Source of the DNA: Pseudomonas typographi
GTDB taxonomy: Bacteria; Pseudomonadota; Gammaproteobacteria; Pseudomonadales; Pseudomonadaceae
Assembly (NCBI RefSeq): GCF_014694385.1
Contig: NZ_JAAOCA010000034.1
Span: 1 to 61,541, forward strand
DNA length: 61,541 nucleotides
Direction: 5' to 3'
Of this stretch, positions 17,150-25,707 are shown piece after piece (positions within the stretch are counted from its first letter, which is position 1; every line of letters begins with the position of its first letter). Both the position numbers and the translations under genes were made by a program. The notes under the pieces are model-generated. The model was given only the letters and a program-made list of their open reading frames with translations. It had not been told where the DNA came from and did no database searches.

Positions 17150-17495
17150 GATGGCGCTTGGATCCAGTGGCTGCAAAAAGCCGGGGGCGCCTGGCGCCAG
17201 CCCTTCGCCCCAAACGCCCCGCGTGGCATCGCCTGGGAGAAGCCGAAGGTGGCCGAGCGCCTGGGGCAAAGCCTGTTGCAGGCCAGCGCCGATGTGGCGG
17301 CCATGGGGTTGGCGCCTGGCACCGCCTGGGGGCAATTGCAAACCGTGCAGCGTGGCGGGCAATGTCTCGCCATCCCCGGCGGCGACGGCAAACCGCTGGT
17401 TTACAACGCGATCACCAGCCGGCAACGGCCGACGTTTCGAGGTGAAGGCGGGCAGTAGTGATATCCAGCGGGTTGGCTTTAGGTTCGAGCGGGTA
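17150..17495 (+). pseudogene. C-terminal remnant of penicillin-acylase-family enzyme (PvdQ-like)
   Basis: One frame gives DGAWIQWLQKAGGAWRQPF, RGIAWEKPKVAERLGQSLLQ and WGQLQTVQRG ... IPGGDG ... VYNAI. A second frame, entered near 17425, continues with GRRFEVKAGSSDIQRVGF. Both stretches belong to the C-terminal half of Ntn-hydrolase acylases of the penicillin amidase family, and they are out of frame with each other. No N-terminal Ser nucleophile region remains. Beside pvdS the best candidate is PvdQ, which removes the acyl chain from pyoverdine precursor, though another acylase paralogue is possible. Confidence 0.75.
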
Positions 17496-17501
17496 GGCCG
17501 C

Positions 17502-18152
17502 TCAATGTGAAGCGCCGGTTGGGAGGGGCAGGTGCTGCAGGTCATCCAGCGCAGCTTTCACCGTGATGACCATGGCATCCGCCACCTGCGTGGTGGCCAT
17601 GCTCGGTGCGCCGGGGTAATACGCCGCTTGCGCCGGCGTATAAGGAACGTGCACAAAGCCCGCGCGAACCCTGGGTCGGTGGCGCAGCACATGCATCAAG
17701 CCGTAGAAAACATGGTTGCAAACGTAGCTGCCGGCGCTGTAAGAGAGGCTGGCCGGGATGCCATTTTCGTGCAGTGCCTGGGCGATGGCTTTCACCGGTA
17801 GCGTGGTGAAATACGCTGCCGGTGCACCGTCGATCACCGGCGTGTCGATCGGTTGTTGGCCGGCGTTATCCACCATGGGTGCGTCGTCCAGGTTAATTGC
17901 CACCCGTTCCAAGGTGATATCTGGCCGGCCCCCCGCCTGGCCCACAACGATGACCACGCTGGGCCGCAGCGCGGCGAGGGCGTGTTCCAGCACCTGCAAC
18001 GCGCGCTCAAACACGCACGGTAGTGGCTGGCAGGCAATACGCAGCCCGGGTATGGCCGTGTAACCCTGCAGCGTTTTAATCGCCTCCCAAGAAGGATTGA
18101 GGGCCTCGCCATTAAAAGGCTCGAAGGCCGCCAATAATACCGTTTGGCTCAC
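17502..18152 (-). CDS. pcp: Pyroglutamyl-peptidase I (pyrrolidone-carboxylate peptidase)
   Basis: A 216-residue cytosolic cysteine peptidase of family C15 that removes N-terminal pyroglutamate from peptides. The start VLLAAFEPFNGEALNPSWEA corresponds to the family's TGFxPFGGxxxNPS. A Glu in the middle (GGRPDITLERVAINLDDAP), the nucleophile Cys in SYSAGSYVCNHVFYGLMH and the His in AGFVHVPYTP supply the triad. Length matches the usual 215. Stands alone; no operon partner is evident. Confidence 0.93.
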   Translation of the reverse strand: MSQTVLLAAFEPFNGEALNPSWEAIKTLQGYTAIPGLRIACQPLPCVFERALQVLEHALAALRPSVVIVVGQAGGRPDITLERVAINLDDAPMVDNAGQQPIDTPVIDGAPAAYFTTLPVKAIAQALHENGIPASLSYSAGSYVCNHVFYGLMHVLRHRPRVRAGFVHVPYTPAQAAYYPGAPSMATTQVADAMVITVKAALDDLQHLPLPTGASH

Positions 18153-18281
18153 AGGTAGTCCTAATTAAGGCATGCGTAAACGCTAACTTCGCTATCCGCT
18201 TACAATAAAAGCATTGAAGCCGAAGCGACGTCCCAGGGGGCAGAGTATTTACTATAATGGCCCGTCGCCAAGCAATAATAG

Positions 18282-19520
18282 TTAGAAGCGGTACTCTGCG
18301 GTTAAGCGTGTTGTGCGGCCATCTTTAACACCTAGATAATAAACCGAGGTGCTGTAGGAATAAATATCCCGGTCGAAGAGGTTCTTGACCCCCAGATTCA
18401 ACGACCAATTCTTCTGATGGTAGAACACCGACATATCCGTTTGGGCATAACCTGCCACATTGAAGTAGGTACTGGTGCGATAGCCGCTGAGCATATCGCT
18501 GGCGGCCGTCACACCGATACCAGCACCGAACCCTTTGAGCGGCCCGTCCTGGAGCTCATAGGTGGTCCACACGTTGGCGGAGTGCTTGGGTTGCCCGGTG
18601 ACCTTGTTCACCTCGCCATTGACCTCGCCGGGGTCTTCGAACTTCGAATAGGTGTAGCTGGCGGTAAGGTTCCAGCCCGGCACGATCTGGCCGTTGAGGT
18701 CGAGGTCGAACCCTTTGCTGTGGCGGCCTTCGGCACCGATATACTGGCCCATCTGGTCCTCCAATGGCACGTTGGTCTGCTTGATGTCGAACAGCGCGGT
18801 GGTCAGGGTGAAACGATCATCGAGCAGGCTGAATTTCAGGCCGACTTCCTTGGCGGTGCTGCTGCTCGGCGGCAGTGCGTTGCCGCTGCGGTCGATGTTG
18901 GCACTGCCTGAAAAACCATGCAGTACGTTGGCGTACGCGGTGATTTCCGGCGTGAGGTCATAAGCGATCCCGTAGTTGGGCACCCATTTGGTCTCGCGAT
19001 AGGGCGTGGACGCGCCACCCACTATGTTGGTCTGGCTTTCCCACACAGATTCCTTGCCGGCAAACAGCAAGTGCAGCTTCTCCAGCACGGTTATTTGATC
19101 CTGCAGGATCAGCCCGCGCTGGATGTTACGGCTGTCGTAGCTTTTATCCCTGGCACGGGGGATGTGCGGGAAATCCAGCGTATCTGAATCCAGCACATTG
19201 CCGGTGGTGATCAACTGCCCGTCGCCCAATTCGTATTGGGTGTTGTTGCTGTGCAAGTAGTCGACGCCCAGCAGCACATCGTGCTTGAGCGGGCCGGTGT
19301 TGAAGCTACCGCGCAGAACACCTGCGGGGCGGCATTGTGCACCAATGCGGCGCTGGCGGTGCCTTTGCCGCCCCGCCAGAATGGCCGGCGGGACACTTCG
19401 ATGTGGCCTGCCTTGGCGTGCCAACGCCAACGCTTGAAGAAAAAATCGGCCAGTTGCGGGTCACCATGGAACAGGCTCCACGGCACGCTGGGCGGGTAGT
19501 AGGAATCGGCGGCGTCGGCC
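18282..19520 (-). pseudogene. Truncated TonB-dependent receptor (barrel C-terminus only)
   Basis: From about 19315 down to 18282 the frame encodes about 345 residues of a siderophore-receptor barrel: GSFNTGPLKHDVLLGVDYL, then WVPNYGIAYDLTPEITAYAN, and a proper aromatic end (RLTAEYRF). The signal peptide, plug and first barrel strands are absent. Upstream, a different frame starts at an ATG at 19520 with a good GGAG site and reads MADAADSYYPPSVPWSLFH; I do not recognise it, and it does not join in frame to the barrel. The structure suggests a deletion fusing two genes. It lies just downstream of tonB-exbB-exbD, which may once have served it. Confidence 0.8.
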
Positions 19521-19666
19521 ATGGAAACTCCGTCGTGTAATGACCGGTCGTTATGTCGGGTGGCTGGGCATTGCCTGCGGGCGGCAGCGCAAAAGCATAG
19601 CATGGCGCACGCCGCCGACACAGGCGGGGCTGGCGACCTGCCACCTGTACGGGGTGGCCAGGGGGC

Positions 19667-20089
19667 TCAGGGGGCGGTGGTGGCCTGGGTCACAAAATCG
19701 ATTTTAGACAAACCACCGCTCTGTGCGGCGGCCAGCAGGTGAGCGACGCGTTCATAACGCGCCTGCCCATCGGCGAATACGCGCAGCGTCGGCGCGGGCA
19801 CCTGTGCGGCGCTTTCGGCGACTTTCTGCTGCAGTTGCCCATCGTCTACCGCTTGCTTGTTCCACAGGATGCCGCCATCGGCCGTGATAGAAATGTCCAC
19901 CGGGTGGTCTTCCTGCACGCTGCCGGGGGCATCGCCTCGTGGCAGGTCCACTTTTACCGCGTGGGTCATCACCGGCAGGGTAATGATGAAAATGATCAGC
20001 AGCACCAACATCACGTCGATCAACGGGGTCATGTTGATGTCGGTGACCAAGTCGTCACCGCCCTCGAATAAGGAGTTGGACATACTCAT
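19667..20089 (-). CDS. exbD: ExbD energy-transducing protein
   Basis: 140 residues with one membrane helix near the N-terminus (PLIDVMLVLLIIFIITLPV) containing the essential proton-path Asp, then a periplasmic domain. ExbD works with ExbB to couple proton-motive force to TonB. Its ATG overlaps the exbB stop by four bases. The sequence around DLVTDINMTPLIDVM is typical of ExbD. Confidence 0.93.
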   Translation of the reverse strand: MSMSNSLFEGGDDLVTDINMTPLIDVMLVLLIIFIITLPVMTHAVKVDLPRGDAPGSVQEDHPVDISITADGGILWNKQAVDDGQLQQKVAESAAQVPAPTLRVFADGQARYERVAHLLAAAQSGGLSKIDFVTQATTAP

Positions 20090-20829
20090 GGCTTGCCTGC
20101 CCCGGCGGCGGCCACTGCGCCAAACGGCGTGCTGTGCTGGCCCGCGGGCTTGGCCAGCGGGGCAGGGTCGCTGCTCACCCGGGCACCGGTAAGGAAGAAG
20201 GCGTGCAAGTCGTGCGCGAAGCGGTTCAGCTGGTGGACCGCGGCTTTATTGCGCCGGGCCACGGCGTTATAGCCCAGCACCGCGGGGATAGCCACGAACA
20301 GCCCAAAAGCGGTCATGATCAGCGATTCACCCACGGGGCCGGCGACCTGGGCCAGGGAGGCATCGCCGCTGATACCGATCACCTGTAGCGCGTGATAAAT
20401 CCCCCACACCGTACCGAACAGCCCTACGAAGGGCGCGGTGCTACCGATCGAGGCGAGAATGGCCAAGCCAGGCTGCATGTGGGCGACTCGGTCATCCAGC
20501 ACATCCTTCAGGCAACGGGCCAGCCAGTCGCTGAGGTCGAACTGCGTGTGTAACTCGCTGCTACGTTGGTAGCGATGGGCGTCGGCGGCATGGCCGGCGA
20601 TCGACAGCGCTACATAGGGGTTATCGCGCGCCGCGCCCAGCGCTTGGACGTCCTCCTGGAAGCTGTTGGCGTGCCAAAAACGTGTTCTGGCCCGCAGGGT
20701 CATGCTGCGCAAGCGCAGCAGTTGCAAGGCCTTGGCTACTATCACACTCCATGACAGCACCGACATGGTCAGCAAGGCCACGGCAATGCTGCGTGACACC
20801 ACGTCAGCCTGGGCCCAGGCATCATTCAT
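20086..20829 (-). CDS. exbB: ExbB proton-channel protein
   Basis: About 247 residues of the MotA/TolQ/ExbB family with three membrane helices: one near residue 15-35, and the pair LAILASIGSTAPFVGLFGTVWGIYHAL (in part) and GLFVAIPAVLGYNAVARRNK. The ATG at 20829 has AGGA eight bases upstream and is preferred to the ATG at 20844. It lies between tonB and exbD in one operon. Confidence 0.93.
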   Translation of the reverse strand: MNDAWAQADVVSRSIAVALLTMSVLSWSVIVAKALQLLRLRSMTLRARTRFWHANSFQEDVQALGAARDNPYVALSIAGHAADAHRYQRSSELHTQFDLSDWLARCLKDVLDDRVAHMQPGLAILASIGSTAPFVGLFGTVWGIYHALQVIGISGDASLAQVAGPVGESLIMTAFGLFVAIPAVLGYNAVARRNKAAVHQLNRFAHDLHAFFLTGARVSSDPAPLAKPAGQHSTPFGAVAAAGAGKP

Positions 20830-20871
20830 AGCTAATTCCTGCATGTTCGCTTACCTCAAAAAAACAGTGGC

Positions 20872-21681
20872 CTAACGGGTGAGACGGAAACTGATCGGTT
20901 GCAGAGCGCGTACCGCCACCGCCAGGCCGTTCTCTAGGTAAGGAGTACAGACGGCGCCCAGTACGGCCTGGCGCGCGGCGGCGTCCAGGGCGGCATCGCC
21001 AGAGCTGTGTGCGATGTCGGCTTGGTCGACCCGGCCTTGCGCGTTCACCACCAAGCGGATCACGGCCTCGCCTTCAATTTTCAGCCGCTTGGCCTGGCGC
21101 GGATATTCGGGAGCGGGCACGCGGCAACCCACCGTATTGATGTCTTTGGGGCCTGCAGCGGGCAGTTGCAGGGCCGGCTCTACATGCTCGGCCGGGGGCG
21201 CCGAAACCGCCGCCGGCGGCGCGTCCTGGGGCTGCTCGGTGCTAATGGGCGGCGTTGCCTGCACCGGGCGCCGCACCGGTGGGGTGCGCGGTTTGGCCGG
21301 TTGCGGCCTGGCCGGCGCGGGTAATGTTGGTGGTGGCGATACCACCGTGCGCTCGGCGCTGGCGCTGGTCATCACCGCTGGCGCCGGCGTGGCGGGCGCA
21401 ACTGGTGTGGGGCTGTTCGCTTCGGCGGGCACGATGGCGGGCGCGGCAACCATGGTTACCCGAACGCTCGCTGGCGCGGCGGGGGCGCTGACCACGCTGA
21501 GCTGCTTGGGTGCGCCTTTGAGCAGCAGCCCCAGCAGTAACAGCACATGAATCGCCAGCACTGCACCGCCAATAAGCCAGCCGCGGTCCCGGCTGAGGGG
21601 TTCGGCTGCAGCACAGCGGGTTTCGGCGATCCAGCCGCCGCACGGTAAAGGGTTGCCCAAACGAATATCCAGGCGGCTCAT
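20872..21681 (-). CDS. tonB: TonB energy transducer
   Basis: 269 residues. A single anchor helix (LIGGAVLAIHVLLLLGLLL, residues about 36-54) is followed by a long Pro/Ala-rich spacer and a C-terminal TonB domain (CRVPAPEYPRQAKRLKIEGE, LVVNAQGRVDQADIAHSSGD). The spacer spans the periplasm. The N-terminal 35 residues are longer than in E. coli TonB, which is common in pseudomonad TonB paralogues. It is first in a tonB-exbB-exbD operon. Confidence 0.92.
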   Translation of the reverse strand: MSRLDIRLGNPLPCGGWIAETRCAAAEPLSRDRGWLIGGAVLAIHVLLLLGLLLKGAPKQLSVVSAPAAPASVRVTMVAAPAIVPAEANSPTPVAPATPAPAVMTSASAERTVVSPPPTLPAPARPQPAKPRTPPVRRPVQATPPISTEQPQDAPPAAVSAPPAEHVEPALQLPAAGPKDINTVGCRVPAPEYPRQAKRLKIEGEAVIRLVVNAQGRVDQADIAHSSGDAALDAAARQAVLGAVCTPYLENGLAVAVRALQPISFRLTR

Positions 21682-21924
21682 GGCGCAGTCTCTTGCAGTG
21701 GCTGACCGAATGGCGGCCTGTTATCACCTATGTGCAATGACAGCGGGAAAGTGACAGTGCTGTTTGAGGTTTTTTGCAGGTAAAGATGTGCTATTTAGCC
21801 CCCTGTGCGAGCGGTGCAGGGAGCCGAGGCAAACGATGGCACCCGCCTGGGCCCAACCCAGAATGGCTCGGGCGGCGTTTGAATGGGCGGTGCCCGGCAC
21901 CCAGGATCGCGCACCGGGCATCGC

Positions 21925-22767
21925 TCAGGGGTTCATCCCCAACCCTGCCGACAAGTCTGTGCCGTCGGTGGCCGGCGGCGCCACTTTGGGGGCACCGCTG
22001 GGCGGCCCTGCGGCCGCGGCTTCGCCAGCCTGGTTAACGCTGTCCTTGACCTCGGCGTAGGCTTGCTGGCCTTTGCTTTTGACCTTGGCGGCCAGGTCGT
22101 CGCGCGCATCGCCCAGCAGCTCGTTTTCCTTGTCGGTGCTGGGCAAGCACGCGCCCAAGGCCGCGCCCAGGGCGATGCCGACCGCTGCCAACACCAGCGG
22201 CTGTTCCTGGGCCAAGCGGTTGAACTGGCTTTTTAGCTCAACGGCTTGGCTGTGGGCGCGCTCCCGGGTGTCGTGGGCGGCTTGGCGCACCTGGCCGGCC
22301 GAGGCGTTCAGCGAATCGGTTGCACGATCAGACAGCTGCGCGGCGTTGCCTTTGAAGGCCCCAGCCTTGTCTCTGGCGGTGTCCGAGGCACTGTGCAGCC
22401 GGTCGCCCACCTGTGACAAGGCATCACTGACGTGCTGCGCCGCATGGCTCAGTTGCTCGCCCAAGCCGGGGCCGGTGGCAGGCGGGCCAGGGCGAAACGG
22501 CTTGTTCTGGTTGATTGCCAGCCACGCCAAGCCTACGCCGGCCAACACCGTGGGCAGGGGGTTATTCTTCACCGTGGTGCCAAGGTTCTGGAAGAATTCG
22601 CCGCCATGGCCTTTGGTGTAGGCCAGCGCCTGGTCGAACAACTGCCCCGGCGTGAACCGGCTTTCCAACGAATCGACGATATGGCTGATGCTGGTGCGCT
22701 TGGCGTCGATCTCCCGCTCCAGGGTTTGCGGGCTTTTATGGGATTCGGTCTCGAACGAGGGGCTCAT
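21925..22767 (-). CDS. DUF3618-type membrane protein, last gene of a three-gene stress-membrane set
   Basis: 280 residues. The N-terminus (LEREIDAKRTSISHIVDSLE SRFTPGQLFD, given in parts) fits the DUF3618 domain. A hydrophobic helix (LPTVLAGVGLAWLAI) follows, then a long Ala/Asp/Lys-rich amphipathic stretch like LEA/apolipophorin helices (residues about 110-190), and a second short hydrophobic segment (PLVLAAVGIALGAALGACL). Such proteins are often grouped with YqjD/ElaB and holin-like partners and tied to stationary phase or membrane stress. ATGA overlap with the upstream gene indicates one operon. Confidence 0.75.
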   Translation of the reverse strand: MSPSFETESHKSPQTLEREIDAKRTSISHIVDSLESRFTPGQLFDQALAYTKGHGGEFFQNLGTTVKNNPLPTVLAGVGLAWLAINQNKPFRPGPPATGPGLGEQLSHAAQHVSDALSQVGDRLHSASDTARDKAGAFKGNAAQLSDRATDSLNASAGQVRQAAHDTRERAHSQAVELKSQFNRLAQEQPLVLAAVGIALGAALGACLPSTDKENELLGDARDDLAAKVKSKGQQAYAEVKDSVNQAGEAAAAGPPSGAPKVAPPATDGTDLSAGLGMNP

Positions 22768-23192
22768 AGGGTTTTCCTCTTCAACGTGTCCTTGTCTTGC
22801 TGCATCGCATGCAGGGTTTTGTCTGGGGTGAAATGTGACGGTTCGAATTGCTTCTTGCCGCTTTGAAGCATCACCGCGCCTACGATCAGCGTCACCGCGC
22901 CTACGATCAGCGCGGCCAACCAGGGCGCCAGGTAAAGGCTTAAGCCATATACGGCCGCCAGCAATAAGATGATTAACCCAGCTAACACCACCACTGCACC
23001 GCCGGCCACGGCGGCGGTACCGGCCTTCAAACTGTTGAGGCTTTGCTGCAGCTCGGCCTTGGCCAGGGCCAGTTCCTTGCTCAGCAGCTGCGGAACCTCG
23101 CGGGCCAGTTGGCGCAGCAGGCCGCCGATGGAGGCGCTGTCCAGGCTGGGTTCAACGGGCGCCGCAGGTTTTTCGAATGGGTCAACGCTCAT
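22764..23192 (-). CDS. Putative holin-superfamily 3 (YqjE-like) membrane protein
   Basis: 142 residues with two adjacent membrane helices (AVAGGAVVVLAGLIILLLAAVYGL in part, and LAPWLAALIVGAVTLIVGAVML) after an amphipathic stretch LRQLAREVPQLLSKELALAK. This is the layout of the Phage_holin_3_6/YqjE family, which are inner-membrane proteins of chromosomal origin despite the name. Its start and stop overlap both neighbours by four bases. Confidence 0.8.
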   Translation of the reverse strand: MSVDPFEKPAAPVEPSLDSASIGGLLRQLAREVPQLLSKELALAKAELQQSLNSLKAGTAAVAGGAVVVLAGLIILLLAAVYGLSLYLAPWLAALIVGAVTLIVGAVMLQSGKKQFEPSHFTPDKTLHAMQQDKDTLKRKTL

Positions 23193-23815
23193 GTCAGGTC
23201 CCCTTTGAAGTTGCCTTTTTCGTCGTACGGGCTGGCGCTGCCGGGGTAACTGGCCGGTTCACCCAGTGGGTCCGGGGTGGCGCCCAACGCCGGTGGCGCA
23301 GCCCCCGCGGTTTCGGCCGGTGCGCTGGCCAGTGCGGGCACTGCCGGCTCATCCGCCGGGGCGGCGCTGAAGGTGGGCGCCTCGGCAGCGGCCGGTGCCG
23401 GCTGCGTGCCGCTGGCGCGCAGAAAACGCGACAAACCGAAACCGACGGCCACGCTGGCACCCACGAACAGGGCGGGGTTATCCCGCGCCAATCGCGCACC
23501 TTTGTGCAGTAAGTCCTCGGCACTTTGCTCGCGCACCTGGTCGGCGAATGTGCTAAGCCCTGTGGCCCATTGGGTCAGGTACTGGGAAAGCCCCAACGAA
23601 TCGTTGCCTTGCAGTGCCCCCGCCGCTTGCTTGGCGCCTTCGACCAATGAATCGATGTGTTGGGCGGCGACATCACGGTAGCGTTCATACTGCTCTGCAC
23701 CTTGCTCTTTGGCCTCGTCCAGCGCACTGGCCGCTTCCTCGGCGACATGGCGAAGAGGCTCCGGCGATGGCACCGAAGGCCCACCCTCCCGGGCTGCGTG
23801 GTCATTCTGGCTCAT
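23189..23815 (-). CDS. Nutrient-deprivation/stress-type membrane-associated protein
   Basis: 208 residues from the ATG at 23815, which follows AAAGGGAGA. The N-terminal 100 residues are helical with repeated Ala/Glu/Gln (EEAASALDEAKEQGAEQYER), a hydrophobic stretch follows (NPALFVGASVAVGFGLSRFL), and the C-terminal 80 residues are low-complexity Ala/Pro. First gene of the operon with the holin-like and DUF3618 proteins. I do not know a defined function; similarity to ElaB/YqjD-like ribosome-membrane tethers is only in architecture. Confidence 0.7.
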   Translation of the reverse strand: MSQNDHAAREGGPSVPSPEPLRHVAEEAASALDEAKEQGAEQYERYRDVAAQHIDSLVEGAKQAAGALQGNDSLGLSQYLTQWATGLSTFADQVREQSAEDLLHKGARLARDNPALFVGASVAVGFGLSRFLRASGTQPAPAAAEAPTFSAAPADEPAVPALASAPAETAGAAPPALGATPDPLGEPASYPGSASPYDEKGNFKGDLT

Positions 23816-23982
23816 GCTGATTCTCCCTTTGTTTGAATAAACGCGGGGCACACTGCACGGCTTGCCGGGCGAACGTTCTACGGCCATTCAAGGGGATGAC
23901 GGTGGGGAAACGCGCAGAGTTCACACCGTGTGATCAGTGACCGCGCAGGCGCTTAGCGGGCGGCCCCGCAAGCCGCCGCGCC

Positions 23983-24255
23983 TTAGCATTCGCTCCAGTC
24001 GATCCGGTGCTCGTGGTTGATCCGGAAGGTTCGCAACGGGGCATTGGAACCCTTGCCGCGCAGTTCGTTGATCGCGTGCAGGATGATCACATACAGCAGG
24101 TCGGCGCTTTGGTATTCCCACGGCTTGAGCACACGCTCTACCTGGGCCGGTACGCTGGGGTCGCGTAACTCCAAATGCATGATGCGGTCGCGGAACTCCA
24201 GTTGGTGCTCCACGGGCGGGTTGAGCTGCGCAAGCGCACTTTTGAGCGTGTCCAC
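23983..24255 (-). CDS. Conserved-looking hypothetical protein, 90 residues
   Basis: Chosen start is the GTG at 24255, preceded by GCAGGAGG; the frame continues upstream without a good start. The protein is soluble, with LRDPSVPAQVERVLKPWEYQ and a helical SADLLYVIILHAINELRG. No family is recognised. It stands alone between the stress-membrane operon and the divergent DUF1652 gene. Confidence 0.6.
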   Translation of the reverse strand: MDTLKSALAQLNPPVEHQLEFRDRIMHLELRDPSVPAQVERVLKPWEYQSADLLYVIILHAINELRGKGSNAPLRTFRINHEHRIDWSEC

Positions 24256-24457
24256 GATGCCTCCTGCAATTGACCGGGTGTGGCCGCAGTTGTTTGGAAC
24301 ACGCCGCCGTTGCAACGATAGATTTATTGTTGCCCATGCGACCGGTGGCATAGAGGTTCGGCAAGCGAAGCGGCGGTCATCTACACTGCATGGGCGCCTT
24401 TACATAAGGGCGGCAGGCTAAACATTGGCGTAACAGGTTCAGTGTTGGGAGGGTGCG

Positions 24458-24712
24458 ATGGTGTTAGAGCTGCGGCGCATCATGGAAACCGCTTTTTTGC
24501 CCTACCGTTGCGATTGCCAGTTGAGCATGGACGGCACCATGAACGTGCAACTGCTCGACCCGCACACCGGCGCGGTGGCCCTGGTGGTCAGTGGTATCTC
24601 CACCGTGCAGCTTACCAATAGCCGGGCCATCGCCGCCTTGGTGGCCGAGCTCAAGGAAGAAGCGCGGCTGCGGCATATCGTTAGCCGCTACGGCGCAGCC
24701 AACGCGCCCTAA
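24458..24712 (+). CDS. DUF1652 small protein
   Basis: 84 residues. The pattern IMETAFLPYRCDCQLSMDG, then MNVQLLDPHTGAV and GISTVQLTNSRAIAALVAEL, fits DUF1652, a small family typical of Pseudomonas with no assigned role. GGGAGGGTGCG precedes the ATG. Confidence 0.82.
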   Translation: MVLELRRIMETAFLPYRCDCQLSMDGTMNVQLLDPHTGAVALVVSGISTVQLTNSRAIAALVAELKEEARLRHIVSRYGAANAP

Positions 24713-24728
24713 GCCGGCAGGTGCATGC

Positions 24729-24968
24729 CTAATGCATCACCGACGCGGCGGCCGGCTCGGTGTCCAGCAATTGCGCCACCAAGTCGTCAAGGGTTATGCC
24801 TTGGCCATACGCGACGCTACGCATCGCATCGATCACCGTGTCATAGCGTAAATCTTCCACGGTCATGGCGCCGAACTCGGCAGGGGCCGCCGAAAAGCCT
24901 CTAAGGTCGGCCAATAACGCGGGCCGGGTGGCCAGAAACAAGCAGATCGCCAGCACTTCATCGTTCAT
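24729..24968 (-). CDS. Hypothetical 79-residue acidic protein
   Basis: Start taken at the ATG at 24968 because GAGGCAAGAG lies just upstream; the frame extends to 25058. The sequence (MNDEVLAICLFLATRPALLA and AYGQGITLDDLVAQLLDTE) looks like a small helical cytosolic protein. I do not recognise a family. It converges with the DUF1652 gene. Confidence 0.55.
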   Translation of the reverse strand: MNDEVLAICLFLATRPALLADLRGFSAAPAEFGAMTVEDLRYDTVIDAMRSVAYGQGITLDDLVAQLLDTEPAAASVMH

Positions 24969-25347
24969 CGCTCTTGCCTCGTTGAGGGCGCACTTATTTA
25001 CCATAGCGTTGTTTTCACGCGCCGTTCGACAAGCGTGCGGTAATTGCGCCGCACGCACTCAGGGCGCGCGCTTCTTAATAAGCGCCTGGCCCCGGCCGCT
25101 GGTCGCATGCGCCGCACGAACGGCCGGCGCGGGCCTCTACTGCCTGAGGCGCAGAGATCCTTGGCCCTCGTAGCGGGCCTACAAACGCCTTGGAACAGTA
25201 AGCCGTTGCTGGTTTTTCAAAGGGTTATCCGCGGCGGCGCAGGGCTGAATACGGGCGAAGATATCTCACTGCCGGGCATACCGAAGGTGCCGGCCGGGCC
25301 ACGCGCGAAGCGATAGCTCGCAGCATGCCTTCCTAGGATGGAAGAAA
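24969..25347. other. Intergenic stretch without a supported gene
   Basis: 379 bases. Only short low-quality frames cross it. It includes GC-rich near-palindromes around 25080-25140 (for example CGGCCGCTGGTCGC and CGAACGGCCGGCGCGGGC), but no T-tract terminator, tRNA fold or clear promoter was seen. A small RNA cannot be excluded by eye. Confidence 0.5.
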
Positions 25348-25698
25348 ATGGAGCGTTTATTCGCTGAGTTGGCGCTGGCACGCAAAGAAGGGCGGGTTGC
25401 TGTCAGGATCATCGTTCATTGCCCCAAACTCTGGTTCAAGTTGGTCCAGCACCCTAGCATCCGGCGTGCCCGGGAGTTGGTGTTCTGCATGAACGTGCTG
25501 ATGATCTACGAGAACCGCCATCATGGGCAGCAAGAGTTCTACGTGGTGTATACCCAGCGCTACCCACCGGCTGAAAAGTTCATCGAGGCCCCCGTCACGG
25601 GTATCCGCGCCAGCACCGCCCCGGCCCGGGAGCCTCGGGCCAGCCGGCAGGGCGCAAGGCTCGTGGCGCCTTCGCCGGCGCAGGCCCCTTGCGGGTAA
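25348..25698 (+). CDS. Hypothetical protein, 116 residues
   Basis: An ATG preceded by GGATGGAAGAA opens 116 codons. The first 80 residues look like a real fold (VAVRIIVHCPKLWFKLVQHP, ELVFCMNVLMIYENRH, EFYVVYTQRYPP); the last 35 are Ala/Pro/Arg low complexity. No family is recognised. It ends ten bases before the lysR stop on the other strand. Confidence 0.5.
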   Translation: MERLFAELALARKEGRVAVRIIVHCPKLWFKLVQHPSIRRARELVFCMNVLMIYENRHHGQQEFYVVYTQRYPPAEKFIEAPVTGIRASTAPAREPRASRQGARLVAPSPAQAPCG

Positions 25699-25707
25699 CC
25701 GCGGGGT

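Noticed and set aside
22764..23192. Prophage indicated by a holin-type gene
   Set aside because: No other phage genes are present, and this holin superfamily is widely chromosomal with stress-membrane partners.
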